Positions 1-7,125 of a DNA stretch of 10,690 bases are shown here, piece by piece; position 1 is the first letter of the stretch, and every line of letters begins with the position of its first letter. The position numbers were made by a program, and so were the translations under genes. The stretch spans positions 1 to 10,690 of the forward strand of contig JAZSFO010000076.1 of assembly GCA_045532255.1 (NCBI GenBank). The letters run 5' to 3'. The stretch comes from RGIG8748 sp045532255. Its GTDB lineage: Bacteria; Bacillota; Clostridia; UMGS1810. The notes beneath the pieces are model-generated. The model worked only from the letters and a program-made list of their open reading frames with translations. It did not search any database and was not told where the DNA came from.

Positions 1-714
1 CAAGGGCTCTCCTCCCCTTATCTCGCGGAAAATTGCAGGATTTGCTATAGCTCCCCTGCCTATCATAACACCTTTTATTTCGGGATATTCAGTACATATT
101 CTGTTATAGTCTTCTGTTTTTAGTATATTTCCGTTATAACAGAGAGGATTTTTTGAGGTATGGTACGCCTTAGAGAATGAGTCCATACGAACATCGCCCT
201 TGTAGTAATCCTGCCTTGTTCTGGGGTGGACGATGAGGGAATCGAGCGGAAATCTGTTGTATATCTCCATTAAAGCATCAAATTCCTCGGCATCGAAAAA
301 ACCGACCCTTGTTTTTACCGAAACCATTAGCGAGGTGCTCTCAAAAACACTATTCAAAAAATCGCAAAGTCCGTCTGTGTTTCTTAAAAAGCCTGCACCC
401 CTGTCTTTCTTTACAACAGTACCCGACGGACATCCGAGGTTGATATTTACATACTCATACCCCATACTGCATATTCTGTCCTCGAAGCGAAAAAAAGCAT
501 CGGGGCTGTTTGTAAGCACCTGAACACGAAGATTTACCCTGTTTTTCTCGGGTTCTATATCCCTTAAGCATTTAAGAGACAGTTTTTCGTTTTCTACAGG
601 GGTTATGAAAGGGGCATAGTAAGCATCGCACCCGCCAAAAAGCTCTGCGTGTGTATTGCGGTATATGTATCCTGTTATGCCCTCCATGGGTGCAAAATAA
701 AGCTTTTTGTCCAT
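1..714 (-). CDS. dus: tRNA-dihydrouridine synthase, 5' part (C-terminus beyond the left edge)
   Basis: The protein reduces specific uridines in tRNA to dihydrouridine with FMN and NADPH in the cytoplasm. The reading frame is open for 238 codons from ATG at 714 to the window edge, where it is cut; family members are about 310-330 residues, so roughly a quarter is missing. Visible TIM-barrel motifs are APMEGIT (residues 8-14, FMN site), NINLGCPSGTV (90-100) with the presumed catalytic Cys95 in GCP, SVKTRVG (132-138) with the FMN-contacting lysine, IVHPRTR (161-167), and GVMIGRGAIANPAIF (215-229) for the phosphate end of FMN. The start has a good Shine-Dalgarno sequence, AAAGGA, at 725-730, 10 bases upstream. 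Transcription is divergent from brnQ. The GCPSGTVVKK variant resembles clostridial Dus; I cannot say which tRNA positions it modifies. Confidence 0.93.
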   Translation of the reverse strand, partial: MDKKLYFAPMEGITGYIYRNTHAELFGGCDAYYAPFITPVENEKLSLKCLRDIEPEKNRVNLRVQVLTNSPDAFFRFEDRICSMGYEYVNINLGCPSGTVVKKDRGAGFLRNTDGLCDFLNSVFESTSLMVSVKTRVGFFDAEEFDALMEIYNRFPLDSLIVHPRTRQDYYKGDVRMDSFSKAYHTSKNPLCYNGNILKTEDYNRICTEYPEIKGVMIGRGAIANPAIFREIRGGEPL

Positions 715-785
715 ATATTAAAGTTCCTTTGAAATTGCATTAAACAGATTTTTTGAATAAAATGTCCTTATTATTCGCTGTGTAT

Positions 786-814
786 ATCCTAATACAAAAA
801 CCAGTTTTTGTCAA
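786..814 (-). promoter_or_regulatory. Predicted SigA promoter of dus
   Basis: On the minus strand a perfect -35 hexamer TTGACA (809-814) is followed after 17 bases by a weaker -10, TAGGAT (786-791). Transcription would start near 779, leaving a leader of about 65 bases before the dus ATG. The -35 is back to back with the brnQ -35 on the other strand. The -10 matches consensus at four of six positions, so confidence is moderate. Confidence 0.55.
794..811. promoter_or_regulatory. 18-bp perfect palindrome, candidate operator between dus and brnQ
   Basis: ACAAAAAC-CA-GTTTTTGT is a perfect inverted repeat with 8-base arms and a 2-base centre. It fills most of the spacer of the dus promoter and lies just upstream of the brnQ -35, so a protein bound here could repress dus and either block or help polymerase at brnQ. 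The arms are A/T-tract rich, so chance or DNA bending is an alternative. I do not recognise it as the site of a known regulator. Confidence 0.4.
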
Positions 815-816
815 GG

Positions 817-845
817 TTGACGGTACAAAACATTTGTGATATACT
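817..845 (+). promoter_or_regulatory. brnQ: Predicted extended -10 SigA promoter of brnQ
   Basis: TTGACG (817-822, five of six matches) is followed after exactly 17 bases by TATACT (840-845, five of six). A TG dinucleotide at 837-838 gives an extended -10 (TGATATACT). Transcription would start near 852, giving a leader of about 35 bases that is too short for a T-box or riboswitch. Control would therefore be at initiation. Confidence 0.75.
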
Positions 846-886
846 TTGCAGATATTGGGAATACTACAATGTGTTAGGATGATAAT

Positions 887-2155
887 ATGAAATCAAAAAT
901 AATAAAAGACAGTTTAATACTCGGTTCTGCCCTTTTTTCCATGTTTTTCGGTGCAGGAAACATGATATTTCCGCCGTATCTCGGTCTTGAATGTTCATCG
1001 CAGTGGTTTGGCGGATTTCTTGGATACTTTACGGCAGATATTATTCTAGCCATGATTGCAATAGGTGCACAGATACGGACAGGCGGATTTGAGAGGCTTC
1101 TTGATCCTCTCGGTAAGCTCCTTAAGGGATTTTTTCTCATATCCATAATTCTGTGTCTGGGCCCCATTATAACAATACCCAGAACTGCGGCAACAACATT
1201 TGAGCTTATACCAAGTGCAGACTTTATCACAAAGCCTGTTTTTTATCTTATATTTTTTGCTGTGGTTATTCTTCTTACCCTCAACGAATCGGGGGTTGTG
1301 GATGCTATCGGCAAATTCCTGACACCGCTTCTTCTTATCGGACTTCTGGTAATTATAGCAATGGGAATAATAAATCCGCTGGGCGAGATATCGCAGTTCC
1401 CCAAGGTTTCAAGTCCCATATCCTCAGGAATAGAGGCAGGCTATCAATCCATGGATGTGCTTGCCGCTACGATATTCGGCGTTCTTATCCTCACGGGTGC
1501 AAAGGACAGAGGACACACCTCGCTTTCCGAGTTAGGAAAGGTTACAATAGGTGCATCGGTTTTTTCCGGTATAGCACTATTTATTATATACATGGGACTT
1601 ACCTATATAGGTGCAACGGTATCGCAAAAATATAACATGCATATATCAAAAAGTGTACTTCTTACAAGCATAGTGAGGTCGCTTCTGGGCGGATATGCGG
1701 GACAGATTTTATTTTCGGTTGTGGCATCTCTTGCGTGCCTTTCTACCGCGGTTGCCCTGGTAGGCTCATGTGCACACTTTATCGGCGATATGATTAAAGG
1801 AAAATTAAGCTACAAGGCAATTACCGTAATAATATGTATTGCAAGCGGTTTTATTGCAATGCTCGGGGTAGACTCTCTTATTGTCTTTGCATCGCCTGTT
1901 CTTAATATTATATATCCGCCTGTTCTTTGTGTAATATTCTTAAGCTTCTTAAAAGACAGTATAGGAAGATTTTCGTACATTCTGACCGCCCTGTCAGCTA
2001 TGCTTATAAGCATACTTCAGTTAATATTCGGCTTTGGACTGCCTATTCTCAATATTCTGCCGTTTTACCGCATAGGTCTCGGCTGGCTTATTCCATCAGC
2101 GGTATGCTTTGCCATAGGCTTATTTATAGACAAAAAAAGAGCTGTCGCAGACTGA
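887..2155 (+). CDS. brnQ: Branched-chain amino acid:cation symporter (LIVCS family)
   Basis: An integral inner-membrane carrier that imports leucine, isoleucine and valine with Na+ or H+. The 422 residues match the usual family length (about 430) and are almost entirely hydrophobic, consistent with about 12 transmembrane helices. Family signatures are visible: FGAGNMIFPP (21-30) in the first helix, and LGPIITIPRTAATTFE (91-106) with its conserved GP, PR and E. Start ATG 887 has AGGA at 876-879, 7 bases upstream, and follows a well-placed promoter. The gene is monocistronic: its stop at 2153-2155 lies inside the loop of a terminator hairpin, and the next genes converge on it. It has no evident functional link to the minus-strand operon. 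Substrate specificity within the branched-chain amino acids cannot be read from sequence. Confidence 0.95.
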   Translation: MKSKIIKDSLILGSALFSMFFGAGNMIFPPYLGLECSSQWFGGFLGYFTADIILAMIAIGAQIRTGGFERLLDPLGKLLKGFFLISIILCLGPIITIPRTAATTFELIPSADFITKPVFYLIFFAVVILLTLNESGVVDAIGKFLTPLLLIGLLVIIAMGIINPLGEISQFPKVSSPISSGIEAGYQSMDVLAATIFGVLILTGAKDRGHTSLSELGKVTIGASVFSGIALFIIYMGLTYIGATVSQKYNMHISKSVLLTSIVRSLLGGYAGQILFSVVASLACLSTAVALVGSCAHFIGDMIKGKLSYKAITVIICIASGFIAMLGVDSLIVFASPVLNIIYPPVLCVIFLSFLKDSIGRFSYILTALSAMLISILQLIFGFGLPILNILPFYRIGLGWLIPSAVCFAIGLFIDKKRAVAD

Positions 2156-2177
2156 TAATCAATCTGCGACAGTTTTG
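2142..2177. terminator. Bidirectional intrinsic terminator between brnQ and the DivIVA-like gene
   Basis: A perfect 10-base stem, CTGTCGCAGA (2142-2151) with TCTGCGACAG (2163-2172), encloses an 11-base loop. On the plus strand it is followed by TTTTG; on the minus strand it is followed by CTC and then seven T. It can therefore end brnQ transcripts rightward and the long minus-strand operon leftward. The 5' arm is inside brnQ, whose stop codon lies in the loop, and the hairpin ends six bases before the stop codon of the convergent gene. Confidence 0.9.
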
Positions 2178-2822
2178 TTATGCTCTCTTGAAAATAGATT
2201 TTTCCAGCATTTCGAACTTTTCTCTCACGGAGGTTTTTTTGTCCTCTTCCGCATTTATATATTCTGTCTTTGCGGTGATATCACTTGATATGCCCGAAAG
2301 CTCCGCATCTATCTTGGTAAGGGTACTTTCAACAGATGCTCTTACCTCGGTAATATATTTCTTGGCGGTCTCAAGCTTTTTAACCTGCTTTTGAACCTTG
2401 TCCTCTGCTTCTGTAATCATATCCTGAGCACGGACATTTGCATCGCTTATGAGGGTAGATGCGCACTTCTCTGCATTAATTATTGCAGTGCTTATTACCT
2501 GACTCTTTGATCTTATATCCTCGGTCTCCATGGAAAGTGCATCGTAGTCTTCCTGAAGCCTCTGCTTCTCCTCGGTAAGTGTCTCCATAGCTAATTTAAG
2601 CTCTGCGAGTTCACTCTTAAGGGCTTCTATATTATCCATTAAAGCCTTGTTGTCATTATCCATAGCAGAAATCTTGTTTTCCATTTCTTCTTTCTTACCT
2701 GCAAATTCTGCCTCTCTGGCATCCATCTCTGCCTCGTGAACAGCATTGAGATCGCTTATATAGTTACAAACATCCTTTTTGCTGTAACCGAACATGCGTC
2801 CTTTGATTTCTGTAAATTCCAT
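2178..2822 (-). CDS. DivIVA-like coiled-coil protein
   Basis: A cytoplasmic, highly charged 214-residue protein predicted to be nearly all helix. The N-terminus, EFTEIKGRMFGYSKKDVCNY (residues 2-21), resembles the DivIVA/GpsB lipid-binding domain, in which a short hydrophobic turn is followed by a Gly-Tyr-x-Lys-x-x-Val segment. It is followed by a heptad-rich coiled coil (about 27-110) and a second long helix with a repeating alanine-rich, charged pattern (about 115-180). DivIVA proteins mark curved membrane at division sites and poles; here I infer only a structural or scaffolding role. I choose ATG 2822 because GAGGAG (2831-2836) lies 8 bases upstream. An in-frame GTG at 2831 would add three residues but overlaps that ribosome site. 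It has its own promoter and is also reachable by read-through from the upstream operon. Confidence 0.75.
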   Translation of the reverse strand: MEFTEIKGRMFGYSKKDVCNYISDLNAVHEAEMDAREAEFAGKKEEMENKISAMDNDNKALMDNIEALKSELAELKLAMETLTEEKQRLQEDYDALSMETEDIRSKSQVISTAIINAEKCASTLISDANVRAQDMITEAEDKVQKQVKKLETAKKYITEVRASVESTLTKIDAELSGISSDITAKTEYINAEEDKKTSVREKFEMLEKSIFKRA

Positions 2823-2848
2823 ATCACACACTCCTCTTATATGACATA

Positions 2849-2877
2849 ATTATACATTTTTCTGTTGTAGTTGTCAA
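2849..2877 (-). promoter_or_regulatory. Perfect-consensus SigA promoter of the DivIVA-like gene
   Basis: TTGACA (2872-2877) and TATAAT (2849-2854), both perfect, are separated by exactly 17 bases on the minus strand. The -35 directly abuts the TAG stop (2878-2880) of the DUF2156 gene. Transcription would start near 2842, with a leader of about 20 bases containing GAGGAG. This implies strong constitutive expression independent of the upstream operon. Confidence 0.85.
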
Positions 2878-3762
2878 CTATTTTAGTCTGCAAATATACT
2901 TTTCGACCAAATGATGAGGTTTATATGAGAGCTTTGCCTTTCTGAGACCCTCTATTCCCATATCTTCCTCGCGGTTGATAAACTCAAAATCTTTCCATCT
3001 GTTCTTTGCAAATTCATTGTTTATGGCGGCATAAATGCCGTTATAGGCTGTATCCGCCTTTTCTATATGAATTACGGCACAGTTTTCCGTAAGTGCCTCT
3101 CCTACCGAAAATGCGCAAATTTTACCATCTATCTCTATTACTCCTCCGCTAAGGCCGAGCAAATCAAAATGCTCAAAGGCATTTCGTATGCTCTGCATCT
3201 CGGCTTCGTAGCTGAAGCTTCCTTTGGGACGGTTTTTTGATATAAGCTCCCCTGCAAGAGACAGACACTCATTAAAATCGCTGTTTTCCATTGGGCGATA
3301 CTTATATACATACGAAGCCCTGAACTTATTTAAGTGGTTACGCTTTGCATGAAGCTCCTTGCCCGAAAGGTCTGTAAGCCTCTTTGTAAGATACACATAG
3401 TCCTCAAAGTTTCTGTTCTCTTCTATAACAGTATCGGGATAAAGCTCCTTAAGCATCTGAGCCTGCTTTTTTGTTGCATTGGTTATGCGAAGCTCCTGAC
3501 CCATTGAGAGCGTGTAGTCTCTGAGCTTATCTATACAAGCCTTGGTATCGCCCTCACCATAGGGCATATAACAATGAACTCTGCCATCGGGAGATGTATT
3601 TAATATTACGAGAAATCCGTCCGTAACTCCCCACAGAGTATTGTAATAGTGACTCCATATAAAAAGATTGGCAAAGCTCGATTCAGAATTTTCGATTTTA
3701 TTTTTTATATACTTATCAATCAGGGGCTTGCTGTCTATATCAAGCCTGCTAAGTTTAAGCAT
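2878..3762 (-). CDS. DUF2156 family protein (GNAT-like, related to the C-terminal domain of phosphatidylglycerol lysyltransferase)
   Basis: A soluble 294-residue protein of the DUF2156 family, whose fold is a tandem GNAT-like acyltransferase related to the aminoacyl-transferring domain of MprF/LPG synthase. Conserved stretches are NFEDYVYL (118-125), KELHAKRNHLNKF (135-147), GGVIEIDGKICAFSVGE (206-222), HIEKAD (232-237) and NREEDMGIEGLRKAKLSYKP (263-282). There is no transmembrane domain, unlike full-length MprF, so phospholipid lysylation is not implied; the substrate is unknown. The start ATG 3762 has AGAGG (3770-3774) 7 bases upstream, and this overlaps the radC stop (3773-3775), so translation is probably coupled to radC. 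It is the last gene before the internal promoter of the DivIVA-like gene. Confidence 0.88.
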   Translation of the reverse strand: MLKLSRLDIDSKPLIDKYIKNKIENSESSFANLFIWSHYYNTLWGVTDGFLVILNTSPDGRVHCYMPYGEGDTKACIDKLRDYTLSMGQELRITNATKKQAQMLKELYPDTVIEENRNFEDYVYLTKRLTDLSGKELHAKRNHLNKFRASYVYKYRPMENSDFNECLSLAGELISKNRPKGSFSYEAEMQSIRNAFEHFDLLGLSGGVIEIDGKICAFSVGEALTENCAVIHIEKADTAYNGIYAAINNEFAKNRWKDFEFINREEDMGIEGLRKAKLSYKPHHLVEKYICRLK

Positions 3763-3772
3763 TATGACACCT

Positions 3773-4468
3773 CTAATTTATTGCTTTTGACATGAAACCT
3801 CTTTGTTCCATACTTGTAAATGTTTCGTCATTACATATAATATGGTCTACAACCGCAATGTTGAGTTCCTCAAGCACCCGTATTACCTTGTTTGTAACAG
3901 ACATATCCGCTGCAGACGGATTGGTGTTATCTCCGGGATGGTTATGTGCAAGAATAATACCGACTGCATCTCTTGCCATTGCTATTTCGACAATCTTCCT
4001 CAGCTCAACAACGGTTGCGTTGGAAACTCCCTTGCTTATCTCATGCCACGAAAGTACATTTCTTTCGCTGTCTATACATATTATAATAAACCGTTCCTCT
4101 GTAAGACCATGGAAAAGCGACATACAGAATTTGCCTGTTTCCTCCTCCGAGGTAAGACGGGCTTTCTTCGGTATTGTGCTTCGGCTTATTCTGTTGGAAA
4201 GCTGGGATACAAACCTTATAAACGCTGCACCGTTTTCGCCTATCCCCTTTACCTTGACAAGCTCATCATAGCTTGCCGAAAACACATTTTTGAGAGAGCC
4301 GAATTTTTGGAGCAGAGCGTGTCCTATAGGATTTGTGTCCTTTGTTCTGTGAACATAAAACATAAGGAATTCCAATATCTCATGGTCAGCAAAGGCATCC
4401 ATGCCGTCTCCCAAAAATTTCTGACGCATTCTTTCGCGGTGTCCCTTATGTATATTTTCTTTCTTCAT
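3773..4468 (-). CDS. radC: RadC family JAB/MPN-domain protein
   Basis: A cytoplasmic protein of 231 residues, the usual RadC length. The N-terminal part carries a helix-hairpin-helix (LVKVKGIGENGA, 70-81) suited to DNA binding, and the C-terminal half is a JAB1/MPN metalloprotease-like domain. The metal-site motif is HNHPGDNTNPSAAD (175-188): H175, H177, S185 and D188 keep the HxHx7SxxD spacing, with E143 as the likely glutamate. The usual HNHPSG is HNHPGD here, and the common VHPRE segment is replaced by VELRK, so it is a divergent member. The family's role is unsettled; the old DNA-repair assignment is weak. The ribosome site AGGAG (4476-4480) overlaps the stop of tlyA (4479-4481), indicating coupled translation. 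Confidence 0.93.
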   Translation of the reverse strand: MKKENIHKGHRERMRQKFLGDGMDAFADHEILEFLMFYVHRTKDTNPIGHALLQKFGSLKNVFSASYDELVKVKGIGENGAAFIRFVSQLSNRISRSTIPKKARLTSEEETGKFCMSLFHGLTEERFIIICIDSERNVLSWHEISKGVSNATVVELRKIVEIAMARDAVGIILAHNHPGDNTNPSAADMSVTNKVIRVLEELNIAVVDHIICNDETFTSMEQRGFMSKAIN

Positions 4469-4478
4469 ATTAATGCTC

Positions 4479-5276
4479 CTACATCATATGTGATTTATCT
4501 ACAACAGTGTTTATAGTTTCTTCATCAATGTTACTTTCGTTTTTTTCGTCCTTTTTGAGATAAAGAAGATATTCTATATTCCCCTCAGGACCTTTGATTG
4601 GCGAAAAGTCCAGACCCCTAAGCGAAAAGCCTGTTTCCAGAGCAAAACTGCAGACGGTTTGTATTACACTTCTGTGTACCGAGGCTTCTCTTACCACACC
4701 TTTTTTGCCGACTTCCTCTCTGCCTGCTTCAAACTGAGGCTTTATGAGTGCAACAAGCTCTCCGCCATCAGCGAGAAGCTCATATGCTACGGGCAAAACA
4801 AGTCTTAGGGAAATAAACGATACATCTATGGAAACAAACTCAACGCTGTCCTCTATCATATCAAAATCGAGGTATCTTATATTGGTTCTCTCCATATTGA
4901 CGACTCTGTCGTCTGAGCGAAGTTTCCACGCAAGCTGACCGTAGCCGACATCTATTGCATAAACCTTTGATGCTCCGTTTTGAAGCATGCAATCCGTAAA
5001 TCCGCCTGTTGATGCTCCGATATCAGCACACACCTTGCCATCTAAACAAATGGGAAAAACCTCCATGGACTTCTCAAGTTTAAGTCCTCCTCTGCTGACA
5101 TAACGAAGTTTACTTCCCCTGATTTCTATATTCATTCCGTCTTTTATCTTGTCGCCCGCTTTGAATGCCTTTTGTCCGTCCACAAAAACCGCACCCGCCA
5201 TAATAAGCGCTCTTCCCTTTTCACGGCTTTCCACAAGACCGCGGTCTACAAGCTCTACATCTAAGCGTCCTGCCAT
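4479..5276 (-). CDS. tlyA: TlyA family rRNA (cytidine-2'-O)-methyltransferase
   Basis: Methylates ribose 2'-OH of cytidines in rRNA using S-adenosylmethionine. Residues 1-60 form an S4 RNA-binding domain (RLDVELVDRGLVESREKGR at the start); residues 61-240 are an FtsJ-like methyltransferase. Motif I is DIGASTGGFTD (85-95), and the catalytic-type tetrad appears as K66 (GGLKLEK), D151 (SIDVSF), K179 (LIKPQFE) and E235 (GNIEY). The usual family end is near residue 242; a polar tail of about 23 residues follows (to DKSHMM). The start ATG 5276 is one base after the dxs stop (TGA-A-ATG) with no strong ribosome site, so re-initiation after dxs is likely. In Bacillus and many Clostridia tlyA is followed by argR and recN; here radC follows instead. 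Confidence 0.94.
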   Translation of the reverse strand: MAGRLDVELVDRGLVESREKGRALIMAGAVFVDGQKAFKAGDKIKDGMNIEIRGSKLRYVSRGGLKLEKSMEVFPICLDGKVCADIGASTGGFTDCMLQNGASKVYAIDVGYGQLAWKLRSDDRVVNMERTNIRYLDFDMIEDSVEFVSIDVSFISLRLVLPVAYELLADGGELVALIKPQFEAGREEVGKKGVVREASVHRSVIQTVCSFALETGFSLRGLDFSPIKGPEGNIEYLLYLKKDEKNESNIDEETINTVVDKSHMM

Positions 5277-5277
5277 T

Positions 5278-7122
5278 TCACATACCCATTCCTTTGTAAA
5301 AACTTAGTATTCTATCAGCTATTGATTTGCTGTCGAGCTTACATAACTCAAACAGCTCCTCCTGCTTGCCGTGCGGAACAAAACAGCTTTCGAACCCAAG
5401 GTGCAGAGTAGGTATACATATCTCTGCCTTGGCGCTCACATACTGTCCCATACCGCCGTCTGTTATATTATCTTCTATTGTAACAACAAGTTTTTTGCCC
5501 TTTATCCTGTCCTTTAGCGCATCTGTATCAAGAGGCTTAAGAGAGCGGACGGCAACCGCCTGAGCACCTATGCCGTTCCGAGATAGTATAGAGGATACCT
5601 CAATTGCCGTATCGGTCATTCTGCCCGATGCCAATATGAGTATATCATCACCATCTGTAAGGTTTTCTATACCCAAGGGGCTTAGCTGTTTTGGACTTCT
5701 GAAGCTTACCGATGCCTTGGGGTATCTTACAGCTACAGGTCCCGTGCACTGCTCTATGGCATATTTTATCATGGACTTCATTTCCTCATAGCATGACGGC
5801 ATAAGAATTGTCATGTCGGGAATATGGCAAAGCATTGACAAATCCATGAGACCCTGATGTGTTTCTCCGTCCTCGCCCGTAAGACCTGCATGTCCTATGC
5901 AGAATACAACATGAAGTTTCCCGAGACATACATCATGTATTATCTGGTCATATGTCCTTTGAAGAAATGTGGAATACATACACACAACAGGTACAGATCC
6001 TCCCTTTGCCATGCCTGCCGCCATAGTTACTGCATGCTCCTCTGCTATGCCGACATCAAAAAACCTCTCGGGAAAGATTTTTGCAAATTCACTCAGTCCG
6101 CATCCCGAGGTCATGGCAGCGGTAATTGCGGTTATGCGGTCATTTTTATGTGCAAGTGATGTCAGGACACTCGAAAAGACATCATCATAACCCATATCCC
6201 TCCTGCTTATTCTTACGGTCTCACTGCTGACACCGTGGAATTTGCTGGGATTATTCTCAGCTTCCGTGTATCCCATACCTTTCTTTGTAAAGGTGTGGAT
6301 AACTACGGGGCCGTCAATTTCCTTTGCTCTCTTAAGGGCGTCGGAAACCTCCGAAAAATTATTACCGTCTATTATGCCCATATATGTGAAGCCAAGTTCT
6401 TCAAAAAGAGGCGATGCAATTGCCGCATATTTGAGCTTGCCCTTGACATATCTTATGGCTTTATCTGCACTTTTGCCAAGCCTTCCGAATCTGCCGAGAA
6501 GTCCGTGAACATTTGACTTTGTGTGAATGTATCGGGGGTTAAATCTCAGCTTTGTGAGGTGAAGCGAAAGACCGCCGACATTTCTGTTTATGGACATTTC
6601 GTTGTCATTGAGTATGATTATCAGCCGGGTCTTTCTTACTCCGACATCGTTCATAGCCTCAAAGCACATTCCGTTTGCAATAGCACCGTCACCTACAAGA
6701 ACAATAACATGACTGTCATCGCCCGAGAGGTCTCTTGCTCTTGCCATTCCTACTGCCGCAGATATGGATGTCCCTGCATGTCCTACATCAAAGAAATCAT
6801 ATTCGCTCTCCGAGGTTCTCGGAAAGCCCGAAATCCCTCCCAGACGGCGAAGCGAATCAAACCTGTCTTTTCTGCCTGTAAGCATCTTGTACACATAGCA
6901 TTGATGCCCTACATCGAAAATCAGCTTGTCCTTTGGAAAATCAAAACAGCTTGCAAGGGCAAGCGTTAATTCCACAACTCCGAGATTGGACGCAAGGTGT
7001 CCGCCCGTGTGCATTACATTGCGCACAAGAAAGCTTCTTATCTCATCGGTCAGAAGCTGTATCTCCCTTAAATTCAATTTTTTAACATCATTTGGGCAAT
7101 TGATTTTGTCAAGTATTGACAT
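5278..7122 (-). CDS. dxs: 1-deoxy-D-xylulose-5-phosphate synthase
   Basis: Condenses pyruvate and D-glyceraldehyde 3-phosphate, with thiamine diphosphate and Mg2+, to give DXP, the first step of the MEP isoprenoid pathway. It has 614 residues, close to the usual 620. Motifs: GGHLASNLGVVE (40-51) with His42; the ThDP signature from GDGA (144-147) to NDN (172-174); DVGIAEEHAVTMAAGMA (356-372) with catalytic Glu361; LQRTYDQ (387-393); and GEDGETHQG (416-424). Several usually fixed sites differ: DRAG is GHAG (His411), RYPRG is RYPKA (Lys469), and GHSSTS is GHAGTS (115-119). The first two correspond to E. coli R420 and R478. The frame is intact and the core catalytic residues are present, so it is probably active. 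ATG 7122 starts three bases after the oapA stop; the ribosome site is weak (AGAGAG within the oapA end), suggesting coupling. Confidence 0.95.
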   Translation of the reverse strand: MSILDKINCPNDVKKLNLREIQLLTDEIRSFLVRNVMHTGGHLASNLGVVELTLALASCFDFPKDKLIFDVGHQCYVYKMLTGRKDRFDSLRRLGGISGFPRTSESEYDFFDVGHAGTSISAAVGMARARDLSGDDSHVIVLVGDGAIANGMCFEAMNDVGVRKTRLIIILNDNEMSINRNVGGLSLHLTKLRFNPRYIHTKSNVHGLLGRFGRLGKSADKAIRYVKGKLKYAAIASPLFEELGFTYMGIIDGNNFSEVSDALKRAKEIDGPVVIHTFTKKGMGYTEAENNPSKFHGVSSETVRISRRDMGYDDVFSSVLTSLAHKNDRITAITAAMTSGCGLSEFAKIFPERFFDVGIAEEHAVTMAAGMAKGGSVPVVCMYSTFLQRTYDQIIHDVCLGKLHVVFCIGHAGLTGEDGETHQGLMDLSMLCHIPDMTILMPSCYEEMKSMIKYAIEQCTGPVAVRYPKASVSFRSPKQLSPLGIENLTDGDDILILASGRMTDTAIEVSSILSRNGIGAQAVAVRSLKPLDTDALKDRIKGKKLVVTIEDNITDGGMGQYVSAKAEICIPTLHLGFESCFVPHGKQEELFELCKLDSKSIADRILSFYKGMGM

Positions 7123-7125
7123 AGC

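Noticed and set aside
2823..2831. GTG start at 2831 for the DivIVA-like gene
   Set aside because: It would overlap GAGGAG and leave no spacing, whereas ATG 2822 has ideal 8-base spacing.
3792..4516. Plus-strand ORFs of 159 and 237 codons opposite radC
   Set aside because: They overlap almost all of radC, whose domains are clear, and their translations show no family motif. They are shadows in other frames.
6523..6969. A 148-codon plus-strand ORF opposite dxs
   Set aside because: It lies fully within well-supported dxs coding sequence on the other strand, with no ribosome site or domain.
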